The notes: generated by a model not told the origin, from the letters alone. Positions 1-9,679 are shown, counted from the first letter of the stretch. The stretch is DNA of 64,000 nucleotides from Lachnospiraceae bacterium (GCA_029005135.1 JAQXFO010000001.1:1-64000), one strand, 5' to 3'. A program made the numbers and translations.

Positions 1-1
1 G

Positions 2-598
2 GCGGCGGCGGCCGTCAGAAAGGCACTGCCCTGGGCGGATACAGCGGCCTGCGGGCCGGGCCTCGGCACAGGCGAAGCCGCTGAGGCTGCCGTGACGACG
101 CTTCTTACGGAAAGTGACATAAACCTTATCCTGGATGCCGATGGCATCAACTGTCTCCGCGGTAATCTGTCTCTTCTGCGCACTTACCGGGGACAATGTC
201 TTATTACGCCTCATCCGGGGGAGATGGCGCGTCTCAGGGGTCTTCCCATCGACACGATTCTGGATGATCTTCTGACCTGTGCCCGGGATACTGCCCGGGA
301 GGCGGGCATTTTTGTCCTTCTTAAAGATGCCCGGACAGTCACAGCATCGCCGGATGGTCATTACGCTGTCAACACCACCGGCTGCAGTGGCATGGCCACG
401 GCGGGCTCCGGCGATATTCTGACCGGGATCGCGGCGGCTCTGGCGGCCAGAGGAACGCCCTTTGACAGCGTCGGCAGACTGGCGGCCTGGGTACACGGAC
501 AAGCCGGCCGGCTGGCTGCAAAAAAACACGGCGAATCGGGAATGATCGCCACAGATATGATAGAAGAACTTTCGGAAGCTCTTATGGAGTTGACATGA
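2..598 (+). CDS. nnrD: ADP-dependent NAD(P)H-hydrate dehydratase (C-terminal part, truncated by window start)
   Basis: Frame open from base 2: ...ACGPGLGTG...LILDADGINCL...LITPHPGEMARL...GSGDILTGIAAALAARG. Confidence 0.9.
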   Translation, partial: AAAAVRKALPWADTAACGPGLGTGEAAEAAVTTLLTESDINLILDADGINCLRGNLSLLRTYRGQCLITPHPGEMARLRGLPIDTILDDLLTCARDTAREAGIFVLLKDARTVTASPDGHYAVNTTGCSGMATAGSGDILTGIAAALAARGTPFDSVGRLAAWVHGQAGRLAAKKHGESGMIATDMIEELSEALMELT

Positions 599-1761
599 AT
601 ACGAATAAAAGACTTTGCGCCTATATCGATCTTGATGCTGTTGAACACAATTTTGACTGCATGAAGGCGGCGCTTCATGAGGGAACACTGATGACGGCGG
701 TCATCAAGGCCGACGGCTACGGGCACGGCGCGGTACCCATCGGAAAAATGCTGGAGACGCGTGAGGATATCTGGGGTTATGCCGTGGCGACGGCGGAGGA
801 GGGTGCCGCCCTCAGACACGCCGGCCTCAAAAAACCGATCCTGCTTCTGGGCTATGTTTTCCCCGAAAACCATGACATTGTCATTCAACATGATCTGAGA
901 GCCTGCCTTTTCACCTATGAGGATGCCCGGGTGCTGTCGGAAAATGCCGCGGCGGCGGGCAAAACCGTGACAGTACACATCGCCGTGGATACCGGCATGT
1001 CCCGCATTGGTTTTCCGGTGTCGGAAGCGGCTGCGGAGACGGTACAGGCCATCGCGGCGCTGAAAAACCTGGTGATTGAAGGTGTCTTTACCCATTTTGC
1101 CCGGGCTGATGAGACGGATCCGGCACCGGCCAGAGCCCAGCTGGACGCTTTTCTGACCTTTGTCGGTTACCTGAAAGCGCGGGGGCTTGATGTGCCGCTG
1201 ATCCATGCCGGCAACAGCGCGTCGATCATGACGCTGCCTGAGGCCAACCTGTCTATGGTCAGGACCGGCATTACTCTCTATGGCCTGTCTCCCTCGGAGG
1301 CGGTGCCGCGGACATGCCTGGGTCTGGAACCGGTCATGTCCCTGGTGAGTCACATTTCCTATGTGAAGGATCTTCCGGCGGGACAGGCCGTAAGCTATGG
1401 CGGCACCTTTGTGGCCGACAGACCCATGCGGCTGGCAACGATTCCTGCCGGCTATGCCGACGGCTATCCCCGGATGCTGTCAAACAAGGCGGATGTGCTG
1501 ATCCGGGGGCAGCGTGCCCCGGTGGTGGGACGGATCTGCATGGATCAGTTTATGGTGGATGTCACCGGCATCCCGGAGGCCGAGGCCGGCGATGAGGTCG
1601 TACTTCTGGGCCGCCAGGGGGAGGCCGTTATTACCGCTGAGGAGCTGGGCGAGCTGTCGGGGCGCTTCAATTATGAGCTCACCTGCGATATCAACAAGCG
1701 GGTGCCCCGGATCTACCGCCGTCATGGGAAGTCGACGGAGCAGGTTGATTATTTCTTGTAA
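595..1761 (+). CDS. alr: Alanine racemase
   Basis: PLP lysine motif AVIKADGYGHG, VNPH-like core, C-terminal CMDQFMVDVT; 388 aa; overlaps upstream stop. Confidence 0.97.
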   Translation: MNTNKRLCAYIDLDAVEHNFDCMKAALHEGTLMTAVIKADGYGHGAVPIGKMLETREDIWGYAVATAEEGAALRHAGLKKPILLLGYVFPENHDIVIQHDLRACLFTYEDARVLSENAAAAGKTVTVHIAVDTGMSRIGFPVSEAAAETVQAIAALKNLVIEGVFTHFARADETDPAPARAQLDAFLTFVGYLKARGLDVPLIHAGNSASIMTLPEANLSMVRTGITLYGLSPSEAVPRTCLGLEPVMSLVSHISYVKDLPAGQAVSYGGTFVADRPMRLATIPAGYADGYPRMLSNKADVLIRGQRAPVVGRICMDQFMVDVTGIPEAEAGDEVVLLGRQGEAVITAEELGELSGRFNYELTCDINKRVPRIYRRHGKSTEQVDYFL

Positions 1762-1773
1762 TAATGGTAAAAT
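1745..1773 (+). promoter_or_regulatory. Putative sigma-A promoter for yebC (TTGATT-17-TAAAAT)
   Basis: TTGATT at 1745-1750, 17-nt spacer, TAAAAT at 1768-1773; overlaps the end of alr. Confidence 0.5.
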
Positions 1774-1881
1774 ATTACGGCATTTTCTCTGTATGACCGT
1801 TTGAGACGATCCGCAGAAATGCCCTCATCGCATGATATTGGGATTTTTCATAGAATGACGAAGGAAGAAGGAGATTAACGT

Positions 1882-2616
1882 ATGTCAGGACATTCCAAAT
1901 TTGCCAACATTAAGCATAAGAAAGAAAAAAATGATGCCGCCAAGGGCAAGATCTTCACGATCCTCGGCCGTGAAATTGCGGTAGCCGTTAAGGAAGGCGG
2001 TCCGGATCCGGCCAATAACTACAAGCTGGCCACCGTGATCACCAAGGCCAAGGCTGCCAATATGCCTAACGATACCATCGAAAGAGGCATTAAAAAGGCC
2101 GCCGGCGACCAGAGCGGCGTCAATTACGAATACGCAACCTATGAAGGTTACGGCCCGAACGGCACCGCGATCATTGTCAATGCCCTGACCGACAATAAAA
2201 ACAGAACGGCAGCTGATGTGAGAGCCGCCTTCACCAAGGGCGGCGGCAACGTCGGTACGCAGGGCTGCGTGTCCTTTATGTTTGACAGAAAGGGTCAGCT
2301 GATCATCGACAAGGAAGAATGCTCGATGGAAGCCGATGATCTGATGATGCTGGCTCTGGATGCCGGCGCCGAGGATTTCAATGAAGAGGATGACAGCTTC
2401 GAGATCCTGACCGACCCGGACAGCTTTGATGATGTGAAAAAGGCTCTGGAGGAGGCCGGCGTCGCCATCGCTGAGGGCGAGGTCACGATGATCCCTCAGA
2501 CCTATGTGTCTCTTCCGGACGAAGCGGATCGCAACAGCCTTCAGCGGATCCTTGACCGCCTGGATGACAGCGATGACGTCCAGAGTGTTTACACCAACTG
2601 GGATGAGGCCGAATGA
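1882..2616 (+). CDS. yebC: YebC/PmpR family DNA-binding regulator / translation factor
   Basis: MSGHSKFANIKHKKEKNDAAKGKIFTILGREI; 244 aa; RBS aaggagatt. Confidence 0.96.
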   Translation: MSGHSKFANIKHKKEKNDAAKGKIFTILGREIAVAVKEGGPDPANNYKLATVITKAKAANMPNDTIERGIKKAAGDQSGVNYEYATYEGYGPNGTAIIVNALTDNKNRTAADVRAAFTKGGGNVGTQGCVSFMFDRKGQLIIDKEECSMEADDLMMLALDAGAEDFNEEDDSFEILTDPDSFDDVKKALEEAGVAIAEGEVTMIPQTYVSLPDEADRNSLQRILDRLDDSDDVQSVYTNWDEAE

Positions 2617-3488
2617 TTTTTATCAAGGCATTGATACTGGGCATTGTCCAGGGCATCACGGAATTTCTGCCGGTCAGCAGCTCGGGGCACCTGGCTGTGT
2701 TCCGGCAGCTTCTGGGCTTTCAGACCGATAACAGCCTCAGTCTTGATATCTGGCTTCACGCAGGCACCCTGATGGCGGTGGTCCTGACCTTCCGAAAAGA
2801 AATCGGCAAGTCGCTGACGGCGGGCGGCCGTATGCTCAGGGATACGGGCGTCAACACGGCGAACTTTTTAAAAAGTGCCGGCACCCACAGCGGACCTTAC
2901 CGCAAGATACTCACCGGCAACTACCGGTACATGAACGCGATGCTGCTCATCGCCTGTGTGCCCACGGCCATACTGGGTATCCTGCTCCGCGGTGTCGCCG
3001 CGGCTGCCTCGAAGACCCTGCTGATCCCCGGTATGGGTATGTTCATCACGGCGGTGGTTCTGATCGTCGTGGATAAAGTTGAGAATAAAACGGCGGTACC
3101 GCGGGAGGTATCGCCTGTTAAGGCGCTGATCATCGGCACAGCGCAGGGAATAGCCGTTATTCCGGGAATATCCCGCCTCGGCATGACCCTGACAACCAGC
3201 CTTTTATGCGGCATGAATCGCCGGTCGGCTCTGAGATTTTCCTGTTTTCTGTCGATTCCGGCGATCATTGGTTCGCTTATCTGAGAAAGCCTGATGACCG
3301 GAGGAACGGCGGGCCTGACGGGGGAGATGATCCTGGAGGGGCTTATCGGTATGACAGCGGCAGCGGTCACCGGTTATGCCGTCATCAGGCGAATGCTGCA
3401 GCTGATCGGCCGCATACGGCTGAGCCATTTTGCGGTGTACAGCTTTGTGATGGGAATGATCGCCATGGCCGGTCATTTTTTACAGTAA
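2613..3488 (+). pseudogene. uppP: Undecaprenyl-diphosphatase interrupted by an in-frame TGA at 3282-3284 (223 aa N-part, 67 codons C-part in the same frame)
   Basis: QGITEFLPVSSSGHLAV and PGISRLGMT motifs; after TGA the same frame continues ESLMTGGTAGLTGEMILEGLIGMTAAAVTGYAVIRRMLQLI... to TAA at 3486-3488. Confidence 0.8.
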
Positions 3489-3498
3489 GGAGTTAACC

Positions 3499-6243
3499 AT
3501 GGCAGCACAGAAAAAAGGAAGCTCCTCACCAAAAACCAGCAGCGGGACCCGAGGCAAAGCCGCCGGGTCTTCAAGTTCTGTCCGGACATCCGCTTCCGGG
3601 CGCTCCGCCGGTTCCGGCCGGAAGAGAAGCGGCGGCTCCGGCGCCGGAAAGCCGGCAGAACGTGATGAGCTGCGGGATATCTATGAGGCCGGTATCGGCC
3701 GGGACATCGCGCTTCTTGTCATACTGGCGCTGTCTGTTCTGATTTTCATCAGTCTCTTCGGTGCCGGCGGCCCTGCAGGCAAGGTGGTCAGCCGCGCCGT
3801 CTTCGGCATTTTCGGTATGCCCGGGTATATTTTTCCGGCGATCCTGTTTTTCGGCACTGCTTTTTACATGGCCAATGTCCGCTCCTACAGTCTGCTGGGG
3901 CGCAAGATAGCCGGTGCTGTCATTCTTTACATTTTCCTGTGTGTCCTTTCCCAGCTCCTGACAGCCGGTTATGAGAAGGGCGTGAAGCTCCTGAGCTTTT
4001 TTACCACGGCGGCTGATAAGCATACCGGCGGCGGTTTCATCGGCGGTTTGCTGGTGACCCTGTTCGGCAGTCTTTTCGGCACTGCCGGTGCCTATATCAT
4101 CACCCTGCTGTTCCTCTTTATCGGTCTGATCCTCCTGACGCAGAAGCCGCTTCTGACAACACTGCATCACAAGAGCCGCGATTCGGTGCTCCGGGCGAAG
4201 GAGGTTCATGCGAATAAGCGCCGCCTCCGCGAAGAAACTGCCGGCGAAGGGGGCACCGATGTCAGGGAAGAGAAGAGGGGCACCTTCCGTCCGCCGGTAT
4301 TCAGAAAAAATACGAAAGATACCCCGGATACGAAAGATACTCCGGAAGTGACGGTTAACGCAGCCAGCGCGCATGCGCCTGTCTCAGACATGATCATTAC
4401 GGAAAATGCCGACAGGCAGGCTTCTGATGTAAAGCCGTCTGTACCATCGGAGACCTATGACCCCAATGAGCTGAGTGCCGGCCTGCGGGAATCTCTCCGC
4501 AAACACGGCCGCATGACAGCGTCGCCGGTCTTCGTCGGTGATGAGGAACTGATCATCCCCGGCTCGGAAGACGGCGATAAGGTTGTGCCGGCGGCAGCGT
4601 TTGATGCCGATAGTGACAGTGACGCTTCCCTTACCGCGCCTATCTCTTCCGATACCGTTTCGGATAGCGCAGCGCCGGCCCGACGCCGCCGCAGCGCCAA
4701 GGCGGAAGCGGAAAGTGCCGAGGCCGCCCGGGCCATCGGTCTTCAGATCGCTGAAGAGACGGCCGAAGAGAAGCCTTATGAACTGCCTTCCGTTGAGCTT
4801 CTCACCAAGGGTCGCGACAACACCGGCGATTCCCGGGCCCATCTTGAAGAGACGGCCCGCAAGCTGCAGCAGGTCTTCGCTGATTTCGGCGTCAATGTCA
4901 AGGTGGTGGATGTCAGCCAGGGCCCCACGGTGACCCGGTACGAACTCCAGCCGGAGCACGGCGTTAAGGTCAGCCGTATCCTGAGCCTTTCGGATGATAT
5001 TAAGCTGAATCTGGCGGCGGCGGATATCCGTATCGAAGCCCCCATTCCGGGCAAAGCGGCCGTGGGCATTGAGATCCCCAACAAGGAAAACAGCGCCGTC
5101 ATGCTGCGGGATCTGCTGGAATCCGATGAATTCCGGCATTTCAAAAAGCCCCTCGCCTTTGCCGTCGGCAAGGATATTGCCGGCCATGCGGTGGTGGCCG
5201 ATATCGCCAAAATGCCCCATCTTCTGATTGCGGGCGCCACCGGTTCCGGTAAGTCGGTCTGTATCAATACGCTCATCATGAGCATTCTCTTCAAGGCCAG
5301 TCCGGCGGAGGTCAGGATGCTGATGATCGACCCGAAAGTGGTCGAACTGAAGATCTACGACGGCATTCCGCATCTTCTGATGCCGGTCGTCACAGACGTC
5401 AAGAAAGCCAGCGGCACGCTGAAGTGGGCTGTGGAGGAGATGCTGACGCGCTACAACAAGTTTTCTTCCTTCACCGGTGTGCGTGATATCGACAGCTACA
5501 ACGACCGTGTGGAACAGATCAACAACAACCCGGATGTGACCGAGAAGCTGGAGAAGATGTACCGCATCGTGATCATCGTTGATGAGCTGGCTGACCTGAT
5601 GATGGCGGCTCCCGGCGAGGTGGAGGATGCCATCGTGCGCCTGACCCAGCTTGCCCGGGCGGCGGGCATCCATGTGATCATTGCCACGCAGAGGCCCTCT
5701 GTCAATGTCATCACCGGTCTTATCAAGGCCAATATGCCGTCGCGTATCGCACTGGCGGTCACCTCCGGTGTGGACAGCCGGACAATCCTGGATATGAACG
5801 GCGCCGAGCGCCTTCTCGGCAAGGGCGATATGCTGTTCCACCCGCAGAATTATCCGACGCCGATCCGTGTTCAGGGCGCCTATGTCTCGGACGAAGATAT
5901 CGGAAAAATTGTTAAATTTTTATCGTCAGATGAAACCAAACGGGTGTATAATACGGATATTGAGCAGGCCATCGAAGCCAGTCTCATGAACAGCGGTACC
6001 CGGGATGCCGGCGGTGATGACCGTGATGAGTATTTCTGGCGTGCCGGTGAGTTCATCATTGAGAAGGATAAGGCTTCCATCGGTATGCTGCAGCGCATGT
6101 TCAAGATCGGATTCAACCGTGCGGCCAGGATTATGGATCAGCTGGCGGAGGCCGGTGTGGTCGGTCCCGAGGAGGGAACGAAGCCGCGTCAGATCCTGAT
6201 GAGTCAGGAACAGTTTGAAAATATGAGGGAACAGGGTGGCTGA
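3499..6243 (+). CDS. ftsK: DNA translocase FtsK/SpoIIIE
   Basis: N-terminal TM segments, Walker A IAGATGSGKSVCINTLI, IIVDELADLMM, C-terminal gamma wHTH. Confidence 0.97.
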   Translation: MAAQKKGSSSPKTSSGTRGKAAGSSSSVRTSASGRSAGSGRKRSGGSGAGKPAERDELRDIYEAGIGRDIALLVILALSVLIFISLFGAGGPAGKVVSRAVFGIFGMPGYIFPAILFFGTAFYMANVRSYSLLGRKIAGAVILYIFLCVLSQLLTAGYEKGVKLLSFFTTAADKHTGGGFIGGLLVTLFGSLFGTAGAYIITLLFLFIGLILLTQKPLLTTLHHKSRDSVLRAKEVHANKRRLREETAGEGGTDVREEKRGTFRPPVFRKNTKDTPDTKDTPEVTVNAASAHAPVSDMIITENADRQASDVKPSVPSETYDPNELSAGLRESLRKHGRMTASPVFVGDEELIIPGSEDGDKVVPAAAFDADSDSDASLTAPISSDTVSDSAAPARRRRSAKAEAESAEAARAIGLQIAEETAEEKPYELPSVELLTKGRDNTGDSRAHLEETARKLQQVFADFGVNVKVVDVSQGPTVTRYELQPEHGVKVSRILSLSDDIKLNLAAADIRIEAPIPGKAAVGIEIPNKENSAVMLRDLLESDEFRHFKKPLAFAVGKDIAGHAVVADIAKMPHLLIAGATGSGKSVCINTLIMSILFKASPAEVRMLMIDPKVVELKIYDGIPHLLMPVVTDVKKASGTLKWAVEEMLTRYNKFSSFTGVRDIDSYNDRVEQINNNPDVTEKLEKMYRIVIIVDELADLMMAAPGEVEDAIVRLTQLARAAGIHVIIATQRPSVNVITGLIKANMPSRIALAVTSGVDSRTILDMNGAERLLGKGDMLFHPQNYPTPIRVQGAYVSDEDIGKIVKFLSSDETKRVYNTDIEQAIEASLMNSGTRDAGGDDRDEYFWRAGEFIIEKDKASIGMLQRMFKIGFNRAARIMDQLAEAGVVGPEEGTKPRQILMSQEQFENMREQGG

Positions 6244-7375
6244 TCATATGACGTGTCCTTATTGCGGAAAACGCCTGCAGGACGGCGAGGTCATCTGTCC
6301 GGTCTGCGGCACCGAGGTCGTCACGGTTCCCGAGTATCATTCTGTTGAGGTCATGCTGGAGAGGCAGAACCTCAGGACTTTGAAGCAGCAGGAAGCCGAA
6401 CAGATCAATCTCGAGAAAAAGAAAAAAAGGATTCAGGAGAACCAGCTTCAGAAAAAGAGAAGGAGGAGACGCAGGCTTATCGCGTCCCTTTTTCTTGTCG
6501 TCCTGACAGCGGTACTGATCCTCACGGCGGTGCGGTGCTATATTGACAGCCGCCATGCCGGAAGTTTTGATTATCAGTACAGCAGGGCTCAGGAGTTATT
6601 CAGTGAAGGATCCATGGCGGAGGCGGAGCTCTGTATACGGCAGGCGCTGACCCTGGACGGTTCCTCGATCGCCGCTAAGCGTCTGTATGCCCAGATCCTG
6701 ACTGCGGAGAGCAAGACGGATGACGCGGCCGCTGTCTACCGCGAGCTTATCAGCCGCGAAAAGAATCTGGATGATTACCGTACGCTGATAGCCATCTACG
6801 ATAAGAAAGGCAACACGGCGGCCATTCAGGAACTGCTCAAGACGGCACCGGCTTCTGTCAGGAAGATTTTTTACGCTTATCTGCCGGTCACACCGGTCTT
6901 TGTGACACCGGAGGGCAACTACGACAGCCCCGTCAGCGTCACGATCCGGGCCGGTGAGCATGACACGATCCGGTATACGCTGGACGGCAGTGATCCCGAT
7001 GAGAACAGTCCGGTCTATGAGGCGGCGCTGACGCTGGGGGAAGGGCGAACCGAGATCCGTGCCGCGGCCTTTTCGGAAAAAGGCGTGCAAAGCCAGGTGA
7101 TGATCGCCGTCTACAATATCAATCTGTCACAGCCGGCTACCCCGGTGATTGAACAGGAATCCGGTGAATACCGGTCCGGCAGCACCATTTCGGTACGGGT
7201 ACCGGAGGACTGCACCGCCTATTACGCCTTCGATGAGACCCCGGACGAGAACAGCACGCGCTACACCGGCCCGGTGGCCATGCCGGAGGGCACGCACATT
7301 TTCTCGGTCATCTTAGTGAATCAGTATGGCAAACACTCGGCTCCGGCCAGTGAAACCTATATTGTACAACCATAA
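6236..7375 (+). CDS. Uncharacterised zinc-ribbon / TM / TPR-like / chitobiase-type C-terminal domain protein
   Basis: MADHMTCPYCGKRL..CPVCGTEV zinc ribbon; TM LIASLFLVVLTAVLILTAV; TPR-like helices; FVTPEGNYDSPVSVTI..IRYTLDGSDPDENSPVY. Confidence 0.75.
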   Translation: MADHMTCPYCGKRLQDGEVICPVCGTEVVTVPEYHSVEVMLERQNLRTLKQQEAEQINLEKKKKRIQENQLQKKRRRRRRLIASLFLVVLTAVLILTAVRCYIDSRHAGSFDYQYSRAQELFSEGSMAEAELCIRQALTLDGSSIAAKRLYAQILTAESKTDDAAAVYRELISREKNLDDYRTLIAIYDKKGNTAAIQELLKTAPASVRKIFYAYLPVTPVFVTPEGNYDSPVSVTIRAGEHDTIRYTLDGSDPDENSPVYEAALTLGEGRTEIRAAAFSEKGVQSQVMIAVYNINLSQPATPVIEQESGEYRSGSTISVRVPEDCTAYYAFDETPDENSTRYTGPVAMPEGTHIFSVILVNQYGKHSAPASETYIVQP

Positions 7376-7388
7376 GCAGGAGGAAGTT

Positions 7389-8270
7389 ATGTACAAAATT
7401 ACCAAGAAAGAGCAGCTCAGCGCTGTTGTCTGGCTCATGGAGCTGGATGCCCCGCAGGTTGCCGCACACTGTGAACCCGGTCAGTTTGTTATTGTCAGGA
7501 CCAGTGAAGAGGGTGAACGTGTTCCGCTGACGATCTGTGATTACAATCGCGAAACAGGTTCTCTGACGATCGTTTTCCAGCCCCTTGGCGTGGCAACGGA
7601 AAAACTGTTGGAGTATGGCGTGGGCGATGAGCTGGCCGATGTGGTCGGTCCGCTGGGTCTGGCTTCCGAGCTTGTTGATGAGGATCCGGAAGTACTCAAG
7701 AACATGAAGATCCTGTTCGTCGCCGGCGGTGTCGGTACGGCACCGGTCTATCCGCAGGTCAAATGGCTGCATGAGCACGGTGTGGATGCCGATGTCATCA
7801 TCGGTGCCAGAAACAAGGATCTGCTGTTCTTCGAGAACGAGATGCGCGCCGTGGCCGGTAATTTGTACATCACCACCGATGACGGTTCTTATGTCCGCAA
7901 GGGTCTTGTTACTGATGTTATCACCGACCTTATCGAAAATCAGGGCAAGAAGTACGATCGCTGCATCTGCATCGGTCCGATGATCATGATGAAATTCTGC
8001 ACGCTGACGACGAAGAAATACGATCTGCCGACCATCGTCAGCATGAACCCGATCATGGTCGACGGAACCGGTATGTGCGGCGCCTGCCGTCTGACCGTTG
8101 GTGACGAGATCAAGTTCGCCTGTGTTGACGGTCCGGAGTTTGACGGCCACAAGATCAACTGGGCCGAGGCGATGAAGCGTATGCAGATGTACAAGACGGA
8201 AGAAGGCCGCGCCAAGCTGGCCTATGAAGAAGGCAAGACACACCACGGCGGCTGCGGCCACTGCCACTAA
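7389..8270 (+). CDS. NfnA/SudB-like FAD/NAD-binding, [2Fe-2S] flavoprotein (sulfide/dihydroorotate dehydrogenase-like)
   Basis: MYKITKKEQLSAVVWLMELDAP; FVAGGVGTAPVYP; DGTGMCGACRLTVG..FACVDGPEF cluster motif; RBS aggagg. Confidence 0.9.
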   Translation: MYKITKKEQLSAVVWLMELDAPQVAAHCEPGQFVIVRTSEEGERVPLTICDYNRETGSLTIVFQPLGVATEKLLEYGVGDELADVVGPLGLASELVDEDPEVLKNMKILFVAGGVGTAPVYPQVKWLHEHGVDADVIIGARNKDLLFFENEMRAVAGNLYITTDDGSYVRKGLVTDVITDLIENQGKKYDRCICIGPMIMMKFCTLTTKKYDLPTIVSMNPIMVDGTGMCGACRLTVGDEIKFACVDGPEFDGHKINWAEAMKRMQMYKTEEGRAKLAYEEGKTHHGGCGHCH

Positions 8271-8281
8271 GGAGGTTAACG

Positions 8282-9679
8282 ATGGCTATTGAGAAAAAAC
8301 CGAGAGTTCCGGTGAGAGAACAGGCGCCGGAGGTCCGCGCCCATAATTTTGATGAAGTTTGTCTGGGTTACAATGAAGAAGAGGCTGTCGCCGAGGCTTC
8401 CCGCTGCCTGAACTGCAAGAATCCGCTCTGCGTCCAGGGCTGCCCGGTCAACATCGCTATCCCGCGCTTTATCGAACAGGTCAAGGAACGCCACTTCGAA
8501 GAAGCTTATCACATCATCACCGAATCCAGTGCTCTGCCGGCTGTCTGCGGCCGTGTCTGCCCGCAGGAATCCCAGTGCGAAGGCAAATGCATCCGCGCCC
8601 GTATCGATGAGCCCATTGCCATCGGCAAGCTGGAAAGATTCGTGGCTGACTGGGCCAAGGAAAACCATATCCGCCCGACAGGCGCCGAGAAGACAAACGG
8701 CCACAAGGTTGCCGTTATCGGTTCCGGCCCCGCAGGCCTGACCTGCGCCGGCGATCTGGCCAAGCTCGGCTATGAAGTGACAATCTTTGAAGCCCTTCAC
8801 AAGGCCGGCGGCGTTCTGTCCTACGGCATTCCGGAATTCCGTCTTCCGAAGGACCGCATCGTGGCCGAGGAAGTGAAAAACGTGGAATCCATGGGCGTCA
8901 AGATCGTGACCGACTTTATCGTCGGCAAGTCCATGACCATCGACGAGCTGATGGAAGAGGAAGGCTTTGAAGCCGTCTTCATCGGTTCCGGTGCCGGTCT
9001 TCCGATGTTCATGGGTATCCCGGGCGAAAATGCCAACGGCGTTTTCTCCGCCAATGAGTACCTGACACGCAATAACCTGATGAAAGCCTATCGCGACGAT
9101 TACGATACACCGATCTACAAGGCGAAGAAGGTCGTCATCGTCGGCGGCGGCAACGTCGCCATGGATGCCGCCAGAACAGCGCTGCGTCTCGGCGCCGAGG
9201 TCCATCTGGTCTACAGACGTTCTCTTGAGGAACTGCCGGCCCGTAAGGAAGAAGTTCATCACGCGATGGAAGAGGGCATCATCTTTGATGTTCTGTGCAA
9301 TCCGACAGAGATCCTCGTGGATGAGGAAACCGGCTGGGTCAAGGGCGTCCGCCTGATCCGTATGGAACTGGGTGAGCCGGATGCTTCCGGCCGCCGTCGT
9401 CCGGTGCCGGTGGAAGGCTCCGAGTTTGAGGTTGAATGCGATGCTGTTATCATGTCCCTGGGCACATCACCGAATCCGCTGATCTCCTCCACCACAGCCG
9501 GTCTTGATATCAACAAGAAAAAGTGCATCGTCGCCGAGGAAGCGACGGGTGAAACCTCCAAGACCGGTGTCTATGCCGGCGGCGACGCCGTTACCGGTGC
9601 TGCGACCGTCATTTTGGCCATGGGAGCCGGTAAAGCCGGTGCCCGCGGCATTGATGAATACATCCGCAGCAAAGGCTGA
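8282..9679 (+). CDS. gltA: NADPH-dependent glutamate synthase small-chain-like / NfnB-like oxidoreductase
   Basis: CLNCKNPLCVQGCPVNIAIP, CGRVCPQESQCEGKC clusters; VIGSGPAGLTCAGDLAKLGYEVTIFEA. Confidence 0.93.
   Translation: MAIEKKPRVPVREQAPEVRAHNFDEVCLGYNEEEAVAEASRCLNCKNPLCVQGCPVNIAIPRFIEQVKERHFEEAYHIITESSALPAVCGRVCPQESQCEGKCIRARIDEPIAIGKLERFVADWAKENHIRPTGAEKTNGHKVAVIGSGPAGLTCAGDLAKLGYEVTIFEALHKAGGVLSYGIPEFRLPKDRIVAEEVKNVESMGVKIVTDFIVGKSMTIDELMEEEGFEAVFIGSGAGLPMFMGIPGENANGVFSANEYLTRNNLMKAYRDDYDTPIYKAKKVVIVGGGNVAMDAARTALRLGAEVHLVYRRSLEELPARKEEVHHAMEEGIIFDVLCNPTEILVDEETGWVKGVRLIRMELGEPDASGRRRPVPVEGSEFEVECDAVIMSLGTSPNPLISSTTAGLDINKKKCIVAEEATGETSKTGVYAGGDAVTGAATVILAMGAGKAGARGIDEYIRSKG

Noticed and set aside
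361-1353. 330-aa minus-strand ORF opposite nnrD/alr
   Set aside because: Antisense to two well-supported CDSs; no homologous motif.
1779-1846. Hairpin GGCATTT...AAATGCC between alr and yebC as a terminator
   Set aside because: Short stem with long imperfect loop and no U tract immediately after; not convincing.
3282-3284. Selenocysteine insertion at the uppP TGA
   Set aside because: UppP is not a known selenoprotein family, no convincing SECIS-like hairpin was seen directly after the TGA, and the position is not a known catalytic site.
4313-4347. Short tandem repeat in the FtsK linker (TKDTPD/TKDTPE)
   Set aside because: Two-copy low-complexity linker repeat; expected in a disordered FtsK linker.
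4384-5841. 485-aa minus-strand ORF opposite ftsK
   Set aside because: Shadow ORF in GC-rich coding DNA; no recognisable domain, and the + strand encodes clear FtsK motifs throughout.
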